This document shows positions 42,325 through 51,412 of a stretch of DNA of 60,000 bases, piece after piece. Location: positions 8,212,427 to 8,272,426 of the forward strand of contig OX442315.1 of the NCBI GenBank assembly GCA_949358305.1, in the 5' to 3' direction. Source of the DNA: Strigamia acuminata. Lineage: Eukaryota; Arthropoda; Chilopoda; Geophilomorpha; Linotaeniidae. A model generated the notes under the pieces. That model was not told the DNA's origin. It worked only from the letters and a program-made list of their open reading frames with translations, and searched no databases. Both the position numbers and the translations under genes were made by a program. Numbering within the stretch: the first letter of the stretch is position 1; every line of letters begins with the position of its first letter.

Positions 42325-42606
42325 CCTGTTCAGATGTTTTTGTGATTTCGTGCGGGAACGAATAAATATTTCTGTTGGTAAACACCGGTGGAAATTTCCG
42401 ACTCATTTCTTCTAAACTACACTCATTTAGCCACACCTGCAGAATAAACACGAATTGAAATTGCATCATAATCTCTGTTGCGTTCAAGCACAACATTGCG
42501 CACGTATTTGTTAGAGGAAATGATATTCACGATGACTGTTGTCACTGAGCACGACATCATGTTTTTGAATGCCAGTTTTCCGAATTTCCGACGTTTATAC
42601 TTTTGC
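42325..42606. pseudogene. Scraps of family genes on both strands
   Basis: 42325-42415 (minus) reads EEMSRKFPPVF...IYSFPHEITKTSEQV, a decayed YERM...FIHSGTKSLRNV segment. 42478-42606 (plus) reads RSSTTLRTYLLEEMIFTMTV and FLNASFPNFRRLYFCYK, a clean A-type piece. Confidence 0.6.
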
Positions 42607-42717
42607 TACAAAAGTTATCTTCTTTGTACGGTTGAAGGTCAGTTAAATTATTTTTATCTAAATAAAACTGTGTAGTTCGATGTGAACAACACAGTGGACT
42701 GATTGGTTAATTTATTA

Positions 42718-42868
42718 TTAACTTATTAGATGATAAAGTGCCCAATAGGGGTGTTAAAAACTCGAATAACCAATGATAGACGTTGGTAAATATGTTCGTC
42801 TTACGTTTCTCACGGGATATGTGCAAATAGTTTGATCATTCATTCAATCGTAAGTGCTTCTAGTGAAC
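42718..42868 (+). promoter_or_regulatory. B-type upstream module
   Basis: CCCAATAGGGGTG lies at 42741-42753, 116 nt before the ATG. CAATGATAGACGTTGGTAAA, GGATATGTGCAAATAG and GTAAGTGCTTCTAG precede TGAACATG. Confidence 0.55.
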
Positions 42869-44044
42869 ATGCCATACAGGAAATCAGTTCCGAGTCTGGA
42901 AGAAATATGTTTAAATACCGTAACCACCAATTTCGATGCGTTGGAACACGAACTAGCGGATCAGCCAGCCGAAATTATCGGCATGATATACGAACGAATG
43001 TATCGTGAATTTCCGCGTACCAATTTGCCACCGGAAATTTTCATACATTCCGGCACAAAATCACTACGGAATGTGGACAAGTTTGGTCAGTTAGTCCAAG
43101 GTCTGTCTATCGATGTCGTATTGGATAAAATAGACGTGTGTAAAAACCTTTTAACCTTACAGTTAGATGTCTTAGATCCACCCATTTGTTTACAATCTCT
43201 AACCAAACTGTTGGCAGATTTGCCACGACTTCAACATTTATCCATGAAAGTAAAATGCACGGATCAATTCGTAGCCGCGGTCGGTCGAAATTGTCCGCAA
43301 TTGACTAAACTTTCTATTTCTGATTATTCTGGAGTCGTAGATGCAGGATTTCGTCCATTAATCGGGTGCACGAAACTGACGTTTTTGAATCTCCGGTGTT
43401 CCGCGCTGTCAGTCGACGGGTTTTTGTTCCTTCTAGACGGACTGCCTCTTTTGAAAGAGTTTGAAACAACGCAATGTTGGCGCGAGATAATTGATGCGTT
43501 AAAACGACGATCAAACCCAACATCGCGCACCTACTTATTGGAGCAAATGTCAGACCTTATCATTCAGGAAGACGTCATGTTTGTTAACACCACTTTCCCA
43601 AATTTACGTGAGATCTATATTGATAGAATAGACGTAAATTTTGCCTCGCTACTGTGCAGCAATCATTTTAACTTACTGCAACGACTAACCACTCTTGAAC
43701 TGTATGACATTGGATATGATGTGAGTGAATCGCAATTGAAAACGCTTCTGCAGCAGTGTGAGAAATTAGAAGTTTTACTTGTTGAAGATTGTGATGTTCT
43801 TACTGACAATTTGATTCTGGATCTTGCCGGATCAAATGGCTTTAAACATTTGAAAGTTTTGAAGTTATTTTCTTGCGATTCGGTTAGTTTGCATTCGATC
43901 ACGAGATTGGTGGAAATGCGAAGTCCGTTGAAGGAGTTGGTGTGCAAACATTGCGCCAATTTGGGAGATTCCGCTCGTGTATCAATCAAAATGTATGCGA
44001 AAAATCACAACTTGGATTTGAAGCTTTCCGAGTTATTTTGGTAA
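42869..44044 (+). CDS. B-subfamily BC-box/LRR protein, intact
   Basis: This encodes 391 residues. BC-box SLEEICLNTV is at 9-18 and LPPEIF at about 53-58. LRRs include NCPQLTKLSISDYSG, GCTKLTFLNLRCSALS, QCEKLEVLLVEDC and LKVLKLFSCDSVS, with tail NLDLKLSELFW. Inferred role: substrate receptor for CUL2-elongin BC. The start is the conserved MPYRKS; a GTG five codons upstream is in frame. AATAAA lies at 44129-44134. A QLVQG insertion after the DKFG segment is shared with the broken copy at 2506, linking the two. No lesion. Confidence 0.82.
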   Translation: MPYRKSVPSLEEICLNTVTTNFDALEHELADQPAEIIGMIYERMYREFPRTNLPPEIFIHSGTKSLRNVDKFGQLVQGLSIDVVLDKIDVCKNLLTLQLDVLDPPICLQSLTKLLADLPRLQHLSMKVKCTDQFVAAVGRNCPQLTKLSISDYSGVVDAGFRPLIGCTKLTFLNLRCSALSVDGFLFLLDGLPLLKEFETTQCWREIIDALKRRSNPTSRTYLLEQMSDLIIQEDVMFVNTTFPNLREIYIDRIDVNFASLLCSNHFNLLQRLTTLELYDIGYDVSESQLKTLLQQCEKLEVLLVEDCDVLTDNLILDLAGSNGFKHLKVLKLFSCDSVSLHSITRLVEMRSPLKELVCKHCANLGDSARVSIKMYAKNHNLDLKLSELFW

Positions 44045-44334
44045 TTTATTTTAGGCCAACACAGTATTTTGCATATCGACCAATTTTTGTTTCTATTTCG
44101 GTATTTTTCAAACATCTTTTTAGTAGACAATAAACTTAAATATTTTAACAACAGCTTAATTTTTTCCCACACTTTTTTCTGTCTTCTACGCCATGTGCAA
44201 ACATTTGTCTAAAAAGGTACAAACATCCTCACAACCAAGCTATTGTTAAAATTAAGATGGGCATGTACATTATTGACATTGTTAACACTATTTAGATTGT
44301 TATGGATATAACACTCAGTCACTTTGCCAACATC

Positions 44335-44403
44335 ATGCTGTATCGGAAAGCGCCAAAACTGGAAGAATGTATCCTGCATAAATGTATACCTGTGGAAGAC
44401 TAA
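44335..44403 (+). pseudogene. Divergent head fragment, 22 codons
   Basis: ATGCTGTATCGGAAAGCGCC reads MLYRKAPKLEECILHKCIPV then ED and a stop. It aligns with MPYRKSVPSLEEMCLNTV, but the BC-box Cys is displaced. The rest of 44045-44817 is intergenic with no other gene seen. Confidence 0.5.
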
Positions 44404-44817
44404 ACTACACTCATTTAGCCACTTATCTGCAGTTCACCTGCAGAATAAGCACAAATAGAAATAGAAATAAAAGAGGCAATACACAAACAAGTGACAATAA
44501 TTGTACCTAACACACAAGACATTCCCTCATGTTCATCCAACTCTTCGTAAACTCAGTATCCAGTTCAATCAATAGAAAAGTACATATTTGATCATTCAGG
44601 ATGTAATTGTAGAACTTTTAAGATGGAAATGTTTTTGTTTTTAACATATTTAATCTTATATCTGCAGACAGAATGTTCGGAACATTTATTTATTTATTTA
44701 ACACTCAAGAAAGTATACCGCACATTAGTTTGATAGTAAAAAATCATAAATACGTCTAGATGTAGGTTTACGTACTAAAATTGATATGCAAATTTCTGTA
44801 TTGGTTAAACAAAATTA

Positions 44818-46008
44818 CTACAAGTTTAAAACCTTCAAATCCAAATTGTGGTTTTTCACATAACTTTCAATCTCTTTAAAAGCCAAACTGCTTATATGAA
44901 GACAATTTTGGAATACCAAATCCTTCAACGGATTTCTCATTTCCAACAATTTCATGATCGAGGCCAAACTAACCGAATCGCAACGAATTAACTTCAAAAC
45001 TCTTACGTGTGTGAAAGTATTCGACTTAATAAGATCGAGAAACAAATTGTCAGTCAAAGCTCGACAACCGGTAAAATACAACACTTCTAAATTCCCACAC
45101 TGCAGCAGAAACATTTTCACCTGCAATTCAGTCATAACAACATTTCCATCTCCATCTACACAATGCAGACACAGAGTGGTCAGTCGTTGCAGTAAGTTCA
45201 AATTCTTGCCGTATTTTTCTCTGAAGTAATTCAGATTCGTACCAGTTGCCCAAATACAGAAAACACGTAGATTAGGGAAACTGGTTTTCAGAAACGTGAC
45301 GTCGTCCTGGTCGAAATCTTTCATCGGTTGACACAGTTCCTCCAATAAATAAGTGCGCAAAGTTGTGCACGAACGTTGTTTTAGAATACGAAATAACTCG
45401 CTCCAGTGATCGTTTCGAAACATTTTCAAAAGCGGCAGTTTGTCTAGAATGAATAAACCGTCCTCGGCTGTGACTCCGCTGCCGGAGATATCCAAAAACG
45501 TTAATTTGGTGAAATCGCCGATCAAGCGAATCCCTGCATCCGTTAAATCGACGCATCGATGCATAGAAAGACGCGTCAATAGCGGACAATTGCGACCGAT
45601 CGCAGCAACAATTTGATCCGAGCAGTTCATCCGTGTGAGGGATAAATGTTGAAGTCGTGGCGAATGTGTCAACAGTTTGATTAGAATTTTTAAACACAGT
45701 TTTGAATCGAATGATTTAAAATGCAAATCTTCAAGGTTTCTGCAAATGCGGTGTGTGTCGACCAATAAAAAATCCACCGACAGATCAAACATGTTGAAAT
45801 TTTTCAGTGATTTCAATCCGGAGTGAAGGAACATTTTTGTAGGCAAGCATCCATTGTTGAGAGAATAGTCGCGACACATTCGTTGATATATCGTATCAAT
45901 AAATAGAGATGGTTGATCCACTAATTTGTGTTTCATAGCGCGGAAATTCGTTGTTACCGTAACTAAACACAATTCTTCCAGACTCGAAGCTGATTTCCTG
46001 CAAGGCAT
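44818..46008 (-). CDS. C-subfamily BC-box/LRR protein, intact
   Basis: This encodes 396 residues. Head MPCRKSASSLEELCLVTV has BC-box SLEELCLVTV at 9-18; LPTKMF is at 55-60. LRRs include NCPLLTRLSMHRCVDLTD, DFTKLTFLDISGSGVT, QCGNLEVLYFTGC and VRVLKLIRCDSVS. Inferred role as for the family. It is transcribed away from the D-type gene at 46185, and only 176 bp separate the two starts, suggesting a shared promoter. The fragment at 35641-36055 is its closest relative here. No lesion. Confidence 0.83.
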   Translation of the reverse strand: MPCRKSASSLEELCLVTVTTNFRAMKHKLVDQPSLFIDTIYQRMCRDYSLNNGCLPTKMFLHSGLKSLKNFNMFDLSVDFLLVDTHRICRNLEDLHFKSFDSKLCLKILIKLLTHSPRLQHLSLTRMNCSDQIVAAIGRNCPLLTRLSMHRCVDLTDAGIRLIGDFTKLTFLDISGSGVTAEDGLFILDKLPLLKMFRNDHWSELFRILKQRSCTTLRTYLLEELCQPMKDFDQDDVTFLKTSFPNLRVFCIWATGTNLNYFREKYGKNLNLLQRLTTLCLHCVDGDGNVVMTELQVKMFLLQCGNLEVLYFTGCRALTDNLFLDLIKSNTFTHVRVLKLIRCDSVSLASIMKLLEMRNPLKDLVFQNCLHISSLAFKEIESYVKNHNLDLKVLNL

Positions 46009-46184
46009 GTTGACGAAATACTTACGATTGAATTCATTTATCCACGACCGAACTATTTGGTATTTAAGGAACCATTTCGACGTTCCTCATACGTCATTTG
46101 GGTTTTCAGCGCCCCCATTGGCCACTTATTCATCTAATCAACGGATTTGACAACGTGGCCATTCATTCATCGATTTTTGTCGAC
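46009..46184. promoter_or_regulatory. Bidirectional promoter candidate
   Basis: 176 bp between divergent starts. It holds a CTCF-like core (minus-strand GTGGCCAATGGGGGCGC, 46108-46124), 101 nt from the minus-strand ATG and 61 nt from the plus-strand ATG. The minus-strand side has TACCAAATAGTTCGGTCG-like bases in the TATA/octamer position. The plus-strand start is preceded by TTTTTGTCGACATG. Confidence 0.55.
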
Positions 46185-47783
46185 ATGCCGTGCAAGAAAT
46201 CAGTTCCGTGTCTGGAAGAATTGTCTTTACGAGCCGTGATCGCTAATTTCAAGCAGCTGAAAGACGAATTAGCGAATCAACCTTCGGTATTTATTGACGG
46301 AGTGTATCCACGACTTTGTAAGCAATTAAAACCTGCAGTTCAATGTTTACCGGCCAACATCTTCGTTCATCCAGACTGCAAAACATTGCACCATTTGAAC
46401 ATGTTAGATCTGCCGATCGAACTTTTGTTGGACAGAATTACGCAAGTTTGTGGAAACCTCGTCGAGTTCAAGTTAATACGAATTCAAGAGGAAATTCCTT
46501 CGCGATCGCTAATCAAACTGATGAGACATTTACCGAAACTTCAACGTCTTACGCTTAAGAATAGACCAGAATGTACCGATCAAGTCGTAGTTGCAATCGC
46601 CGAAAATTGTCCTCTGCTAACCCATCTCGATCTGTCTCGGTGCTGCAAAGTCACCGACGTCGGGGTCGCTTCACTGCAGCGCTGCAAGAAGCTTGAACGT
46701 TTGAACATCAACTGTAACTTATCTTTTGTCACATCCGGGGTGTGCTTTAACATTCTCCACGAACTGCCACTTCTGAGAGTATCAGTGTTTTTCATTGGGT
46801 ACCCGTACCCGTACCCACACCCGGGTACGGGTACAGGTCTCGCGGGTACGCGTTATCGTGTTTTACATATCAGAGAGGTGCATTGGCGTAAAAACCACAC
46901 GTGATGTTGTGATCGCGTTTGCGTTCGGGTACGGGACGGGTACGGGTCGGGTAGGGTCGGGTACGGGCGGGTATGGGTAGAGAATTTTTTTGGAGACGGG
47001 TAACGGGCGGGTAACGGGTACGGTTTTTTCGCCAATGAAAAACTCTGGAGAGTATTTAAAAATGGCTGCTGGGGCACGTTGTATGAGTTGTTAAAAACAC
47101 GTTTCAGATCGAATCAAAATTTACGCACGTATTCTCTGGTCAAAATATCGAAAATTGTCAGAATTATGGACGAAGATGACATTATTTTTTTGAGCAGCAC
47201 TTTTCCAAATTTATCTCGGTTATTTATTATTTTTAATGCGGCAGTTTGGACCGCTCCACGCAGTTCTGAACGATTTTTGTTGCATAGTTTAACCAGTTTG
47301 CACATACATCTGTTAATTTTTTCTTCGGTTAATGTTTCACTCATCGGTCGTTGTTGTCCAGTGTTGGAGGAGTTAAAACTGTACAAATGCGGTGTAGTTA
47401 GTGAAAAGGGTAATAGCGATGTTGCATTCACGAATATACGAGAACTGCACTTTGTTGATTTTATTGAAGGCGACATTTCTGAATGGGAAATGTTTTTGGT
47501 GCAGTGCCTGAATTTGGAAACGCTTTGTGTTACAAACTGTAATGCATTGACTGACAAATTGATTTTAGATCTGATCAAATTAAATGCATTCTCGCGTCTG
47601 AAAGTTTTATGTTTGCGTTCGTGTGATTCGGTAAGTTTGAAGTCGATCATGGAGTTGTTAGAAATGACAAGTCCGTTGAATTTGCTCATCTTGGGAGATA
47701 GTCGTCACATTAGCCTTTCGACTTTGGAAGAAATTGCGAGATTTGTGAAAAGTAACAACTTGGATTTGGAGATTCAACGTTAG
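46185..47783 (+). pseudogene. D-subfamily LRR gene split by a hAT MITE
   Basis: Coding parts are 46185-46782 and 47056-47783. Leaving out the MITE and one duplication they total 1326 nt, 442 codons including the stop, fully in frame. The head is MPCKKSVPCLEELSLRAV: BC-box position 9 is Cys and the key Cys is Ser, so elongin-BC docking is doubtful. LPANIF replaces LPPEIF. LRRs are closest to canonical here (LLTHLDLSRCCKVTD, RCKKLERLNI). As present, the frame runs through the MITE to a stop at 46902-46904. The insertion is recent, because no other damage is seen. Confidence 0.82.
46783..47047. mobile_element. hAT-type MITE with GGGTACGGG repeats, copy 2
   Basis: This 265-bp insert is flanked by GAGAGTAT (46775-46782 and 47048-47055). 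Inverted ends are CAGTGTTTTTCATTGG and CAGAGTTTTTCATTGG. GGGTACCCGTACCCG and GGGTACGGGACGGGTACGGG match the element at 26620-26971, though the outer terminal bases differ. No transposase. Confidence 0.88.
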
Positions 47784-48116
47784 ATTTAACTGGAATAAAA
47801 TTTTACATTTTTTGAACAAACTAATATTTTTTTTTCTGATAAATTCATATACTGCTTACGAAAAATTAAAACATATTAAAAGTGGATTTTCATAGAAAAA
47901 GGAAATTCAAATATTTTAATTGGTTTTACTTGCAAAACCCAAAAACGAAACTATAACCAGACATAAAACGGAAATAATTGTACTATCTAGTAATCGCGCA
48001 ATTCATCACGTAATGTGGAAAAAGTTAGTTTTTGTTAAAATATTTCATTTTATTGTCTATAAAAAAGATGTTTGAAAAATACCGGTATGCAAAATTGTGT
48101 GTTGGCCTAAAATAAA
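47784..48116. other. Short intergenic region between convergent genes
   Basis: AT-rich; holds the 3' ends of both flanking genes, with a minus-strand AATAAA at 48049-48054. Nothing else is seen. Confidence 0.5.
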
Positions 48117-49313
48117 TTACCCAAAATAATCGGAATTTAAACCATCCACCTTAAAATCGAAGTTGTGATTTTTCGCATAACTTTTGATTGATACATGAGC
48201 GGAAGATCCCATATTAACGCAATTTTTGCACATCAACTCCTTCAACGGACTTCGCATTTCCAACAATCTCATAATGGAAACCAAACTAACCGAATCGCAA
48301 CGAATTAACTCTAAAACTTTCAGATGTTTAAAGCCATTCGAACCGACGAGATCCAGAATCAAATTGTCAGTAAGAATAGCACAATTTATAATAAGTAAAG
48401 ATTCTAAATTCTCACACTGCTGCAGAAGCATTTTCAGTTGCAATGCACTTACATCTTCTTTATTGCCATACATTCGTAGAGTGGTTAGTCGTTGCAGTAC
48501 GTTAATGCTGTTACTGCACATTACCGAGGCAAAATTCACGTCTATTGCAAGAATAGATAACTCACGTAAATTTGGAAAAGTAGTGTTAACAAATGTGACG
48601 TCTTCCTGATTGAAATGGTCTGACATTTCCTCCAATAAGTAGGTGCGCAATTTTGGGTCTGATCGTCGTTTTAAAGCACCAATTATGTTGTTCCAACAGA
48701 GCGGTGTTTTAAACTCTTTCAAAAGAGGCAGTCCGTCTAGAAGGAAGAGACACACGTCGATTGTCAGTCCGGAACCCCGAAGATCCAAAAACGTCAGTTT
48801 GGTGCACTCGTTTAATGGACGAAATCCTGCGTTTACGACGCCAGCAAAATCAGTAATATAAAGTTTGGTCAATTGCGGACAATTTTGACCGATTGCGGCT
48901 ACGAATTCATCCGTGCAGTCTATTCCGGACAGGGATAAATGTTGAAGTCGTGGTAAATCTGCCAACAGTTTGATTACAGATTGCAAACCAATGTCTAGAT
49001 GTAAACAAATGTAAAAATGTAACAAATCTAACTCTAAAGTTAAGATGTTTTTACACACGGCGCCGATTTTACTCAATAACAAATCGGTGGACAGACCAAA
49101 GTTGTTGACTTTCCGTAGTGATTTGGTGCCGGAATGAATGAAGATTTCCGGAGATAATTTGATACGCGGAAATTGCCGACACATTCGTTCGTATATCATG
49201 CCGGTAAATTCGGATGGCTGATCCGCTAATTCGTGTTCCAACGCAACGAAATTGGTGGTGACGGTATTTAAACACATTTCTTGCAGACTCGGAACTGATT
49301 TCCTGTACGGCAT
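48117..49313 (-). CDS. B-subfamily BC-box/LRR protein, intact
   Basis: This encodes 398 residues. BC-box SLQEMCLNTV is at 9-18 and LSPEIF at about 53-58. LRRs include NCPQLTKLYITDFAG, ECTKLTFLDLRGSGLT, QCENLESLLIINC and LKVLELIRCDSVS, with tail NFDFKVDGLNSDYFG. Inferred role as for the family. The start is the conserved MPYRKS. Upstream (49314-49435) it carries a C-type module (AGCGCCCTTTTGGGACGTTT) rather than the B-type one, so coding and promoter types are recombined here. AATAAA on the minus strand is at 48049-48054. No lesion. Confidence 0.82.
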   Translation of the reverse strand: MPYRKSVPSLQEMCLNTVTTNFVALEHELADQPSEFTGMIYERMCRQFPRIKLSPEIFIHSGTKSLRKVNNFGLSTDLLLSKIGAVCKNILTLELDLLHFYICLHLDIGLQSVIKLLADLPRLQHLSLSGIDCTDEFVAAIGQNCPQLTKLYITDFAGVVNAGFRPLNECTKLTFLDLRGSGLTIDVCLFLLDGLPLLKEFKTPLCWNNIIGALKRRSDPKLRTYLLEEMSDHFNQEDVTFVNTTFPNLRELSILAIDVNFASVMCSNSINVLQRLTTLRMYGNKEDVSALQLKMLLQQCENLESLLIINCAILTDNLILDLVGSNGFKHLKVLELIRCDSVSLVSIMRLLEMRSPLKELMCKNCVNMGSSAHVSIKSYAKNHNFDFKVDGLNSDYFG

Positions 49314-49572
49314 GTTGACTAAACACTTACGATTGAATGAATTATGAAACTTTCACGACCAAACTATTTGTACACCCAGAGGAAAACGTTATTATTTCAG
49401 CGCCCTTTTGGGACGTTTCAGCTACTAAGAACTTGTTCGTGGAACTTGCACTGGAAAAAAATATGGCCTCAAATGTCTTTTAATTGCTGAAAAGTTAATG
49501 TACATTTTAACTTTCGATCTTTGTAAGGTCACATTTACAAAGATTGTAAATTTCCCCTTGAATTTTCCATTC

Positions 49573-50330
49573 GATTGCCGACTTCGGTGGATCGTAAGGT
49601 TACGTTTTTACGACTAAATAAAAATAAAAAATGTACAGAGTTATGTAGATTTTGATTTCCAATCGATTGGGCTTGGTTCCAGAATTTTTGGACCTCATTT
49701 CGAGAAAGTAAACATCAAATAACCGATTTGTCAAAATTTCGCCGTAATTTAGCAATTTCTCCCTTTTAACTACTTTTAATGTCAATTTTATCGTTATAAT
49801 TGGAAAGTAGACGAAAAGCTTGCCCAGAAAAGTCTACTTTCCAATCTCCTGATTCACTTTTTAAAGGCTTTTATTTAACTTGACTTAAACGTTTGTTTGT
49901 GTCAACGTCCGGTCACGTGACCTGTAATGTAATGTTTCAACTTCCGGTACTTCCGGTTTGTGTAATGTACCAAAAAAATGAATTAAAAAATTAATCATAA
50001 GATTGGAAGGTAGACTTTTACGGTGCAGTTTTTGGTCTACTTTCCAATTATAACGATAAAATTAATATTAAAAGTAGTTAAAAGGGAGAAAAAGCTAAAT
50101 TACGGCGAAATGTAACGGAAAACAGCGCCACCTGACGGATCCGTAAGCTATAATGGAGGCAGAAATGTTTGTTACGAACCGAAAAATGCTCTTTTCTATC
50201 TCGAAATGAGATTTGTAAAGTTTGAAACCAGTCTCATTCGACTGGAAATCAAAATCTGCAACTGTCTGTATCTTTTATTTTTCAATTTGGTCAAGAAAAA
50301 GTACCGTTACGATCCACCAAAGTCGGCGAC
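49573..50330. repeat. Foldback element with nested inverted repeats
   Basis: Arms 49573-49812 and 50035-50330 are imperfect inverted copies; TTATCGTTATAATTGGAAAG and CTTTCCAATTATAACGATAA mark their inner ends. The loop contains a second inverted pair (AAAAGTCTACTTTCCAATC and ATTGGAAGGTAGACTTTT). It also holds CAACTTCCGGTACTTCCGGT. The right arm has an extra stretch (about 50090-50190). No transposase. Confidence 0.7.
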
Positions 50331-50499
50331 CCCATGACAAATTTAGGTGGGAAATTTGAAAAAGACTAATTTTTAAAACTGAACAATTTGAATGTTTAAA
50401 TAAGGTTTCCTACGTGTAATTTTGCACATAAGGAAATTCGAATGAAATTAAATGCTTTGATCCTCTTTTATCATTAAATGTAGTTAAAAGTTAAAAGCC

Positions 50500-50625
50500 T
50501 TTCTTCAAAAACATAGTTTTTTTGTTTTACTTCTTAATTCATTTTTCTTGGACATTACACAAACCGGAAGTTGAATCCCACACACACACAAACAAACGTT
50601 CAAGTCAAGTTAAATAAAAGTCTTT
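50500..50625 (-). repeat. Inverted copy of the foldback loop
   Basis: Read on the minus strand, TTATTTAACTTGACTTGAAC, CTTCCGGTTTGTGTAATGTC and AAAATGAATTAA match 49860-49990 with small differences. It shows the loop is itself a repeated unit. The rest of 50331-50846 is AT-rich. Confidence 0.6.
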
Positions 50626-50846
50626 AAAAAGGACAAAATATTTGTCACAATATACACAATATACATAAAAAAAGGAAATTCAACTTGCAATGTCATAGAA
50701 AGATTTATTCAAGGATATTTTTAAGTATTTGTCCCATCAAACTTTGTTTGACTCCTTTACTTCTATTCCACAAAGATGTCTAACGTTTGATGTGTTATGG
50801 GAAAATCACAGCATCAAATAATTACAAATGATAATTAGTTATGGTA

Positions 50847-51412
50847 CTAAAGCCAATACCACTCGGAAATTAAATCAACCTTCAAATCCAAGTTGTGATG
50901 TTTCGCAAAACGTTTGATTGATACACGAGCGGAATCTCTCAAATTAAAGCACTGTTTCCACATCAATTTCTTCAACGGACTTCGCATTTCCACCAATCTC
51001 TTCATCGAAACCAAACTAACCGAATCGCAATAAAATAACTTCAAAACTTTCAGATGCTTAAAGCCATTCGATCCAGCAAGATCCAGAATCAAGTTGTCAG
51101 TAATAATATCACAACCTGTAACATGTAAAACTTCTAAATTTTTACACTGCTGCAGAAGCGTTTTCAATTGCAATTCACTCATATCATCTCCAATGTGACT
51201 CAGTCGCAGAGTGGTTAGTCGTTGAAGTACGTTTAATTTGTTGCTGCACATTACCGAGTTAAAATTCACGTCTATTCCACGAATAGATAAGTCACGTAAA
51301 TTTGGGAAAGTGGTGTTAACAAACATGAAGTTTTCCCGATTGAAATAGTGTGACATTTGCTCCAATAAGTAAGTTCGCAATGTTGGGTTTGATCGTCGTT
51401 TTAAAGCAACAA
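50847..51412 (-). pseudogene. B-subfamily LRR gene truncated by the gypsy element
   Basis: The frame reads from VALKRRSNPTLRTYLLEQM through the C-terminal LRRs (QCKNLEVLHVTGC, LKVLKLFYCDSVS) to a stop at 50847, without lesions. Upstream it stops dead at the TG of the LTR at 51413. The promoter, BC box and first half must lie beyond the element's other end, outside this window. Confidence 0.82.

Noticed and set aside
1-51412. A toxin-antidote system like peel-1/zeel-1, since ZEEL-1 is ZYG-11-related
   Set aside because: No small membrane-protein toxin candidate linked to intact copies is seen. The parallel is only the family resemblance of the putative antidote side.
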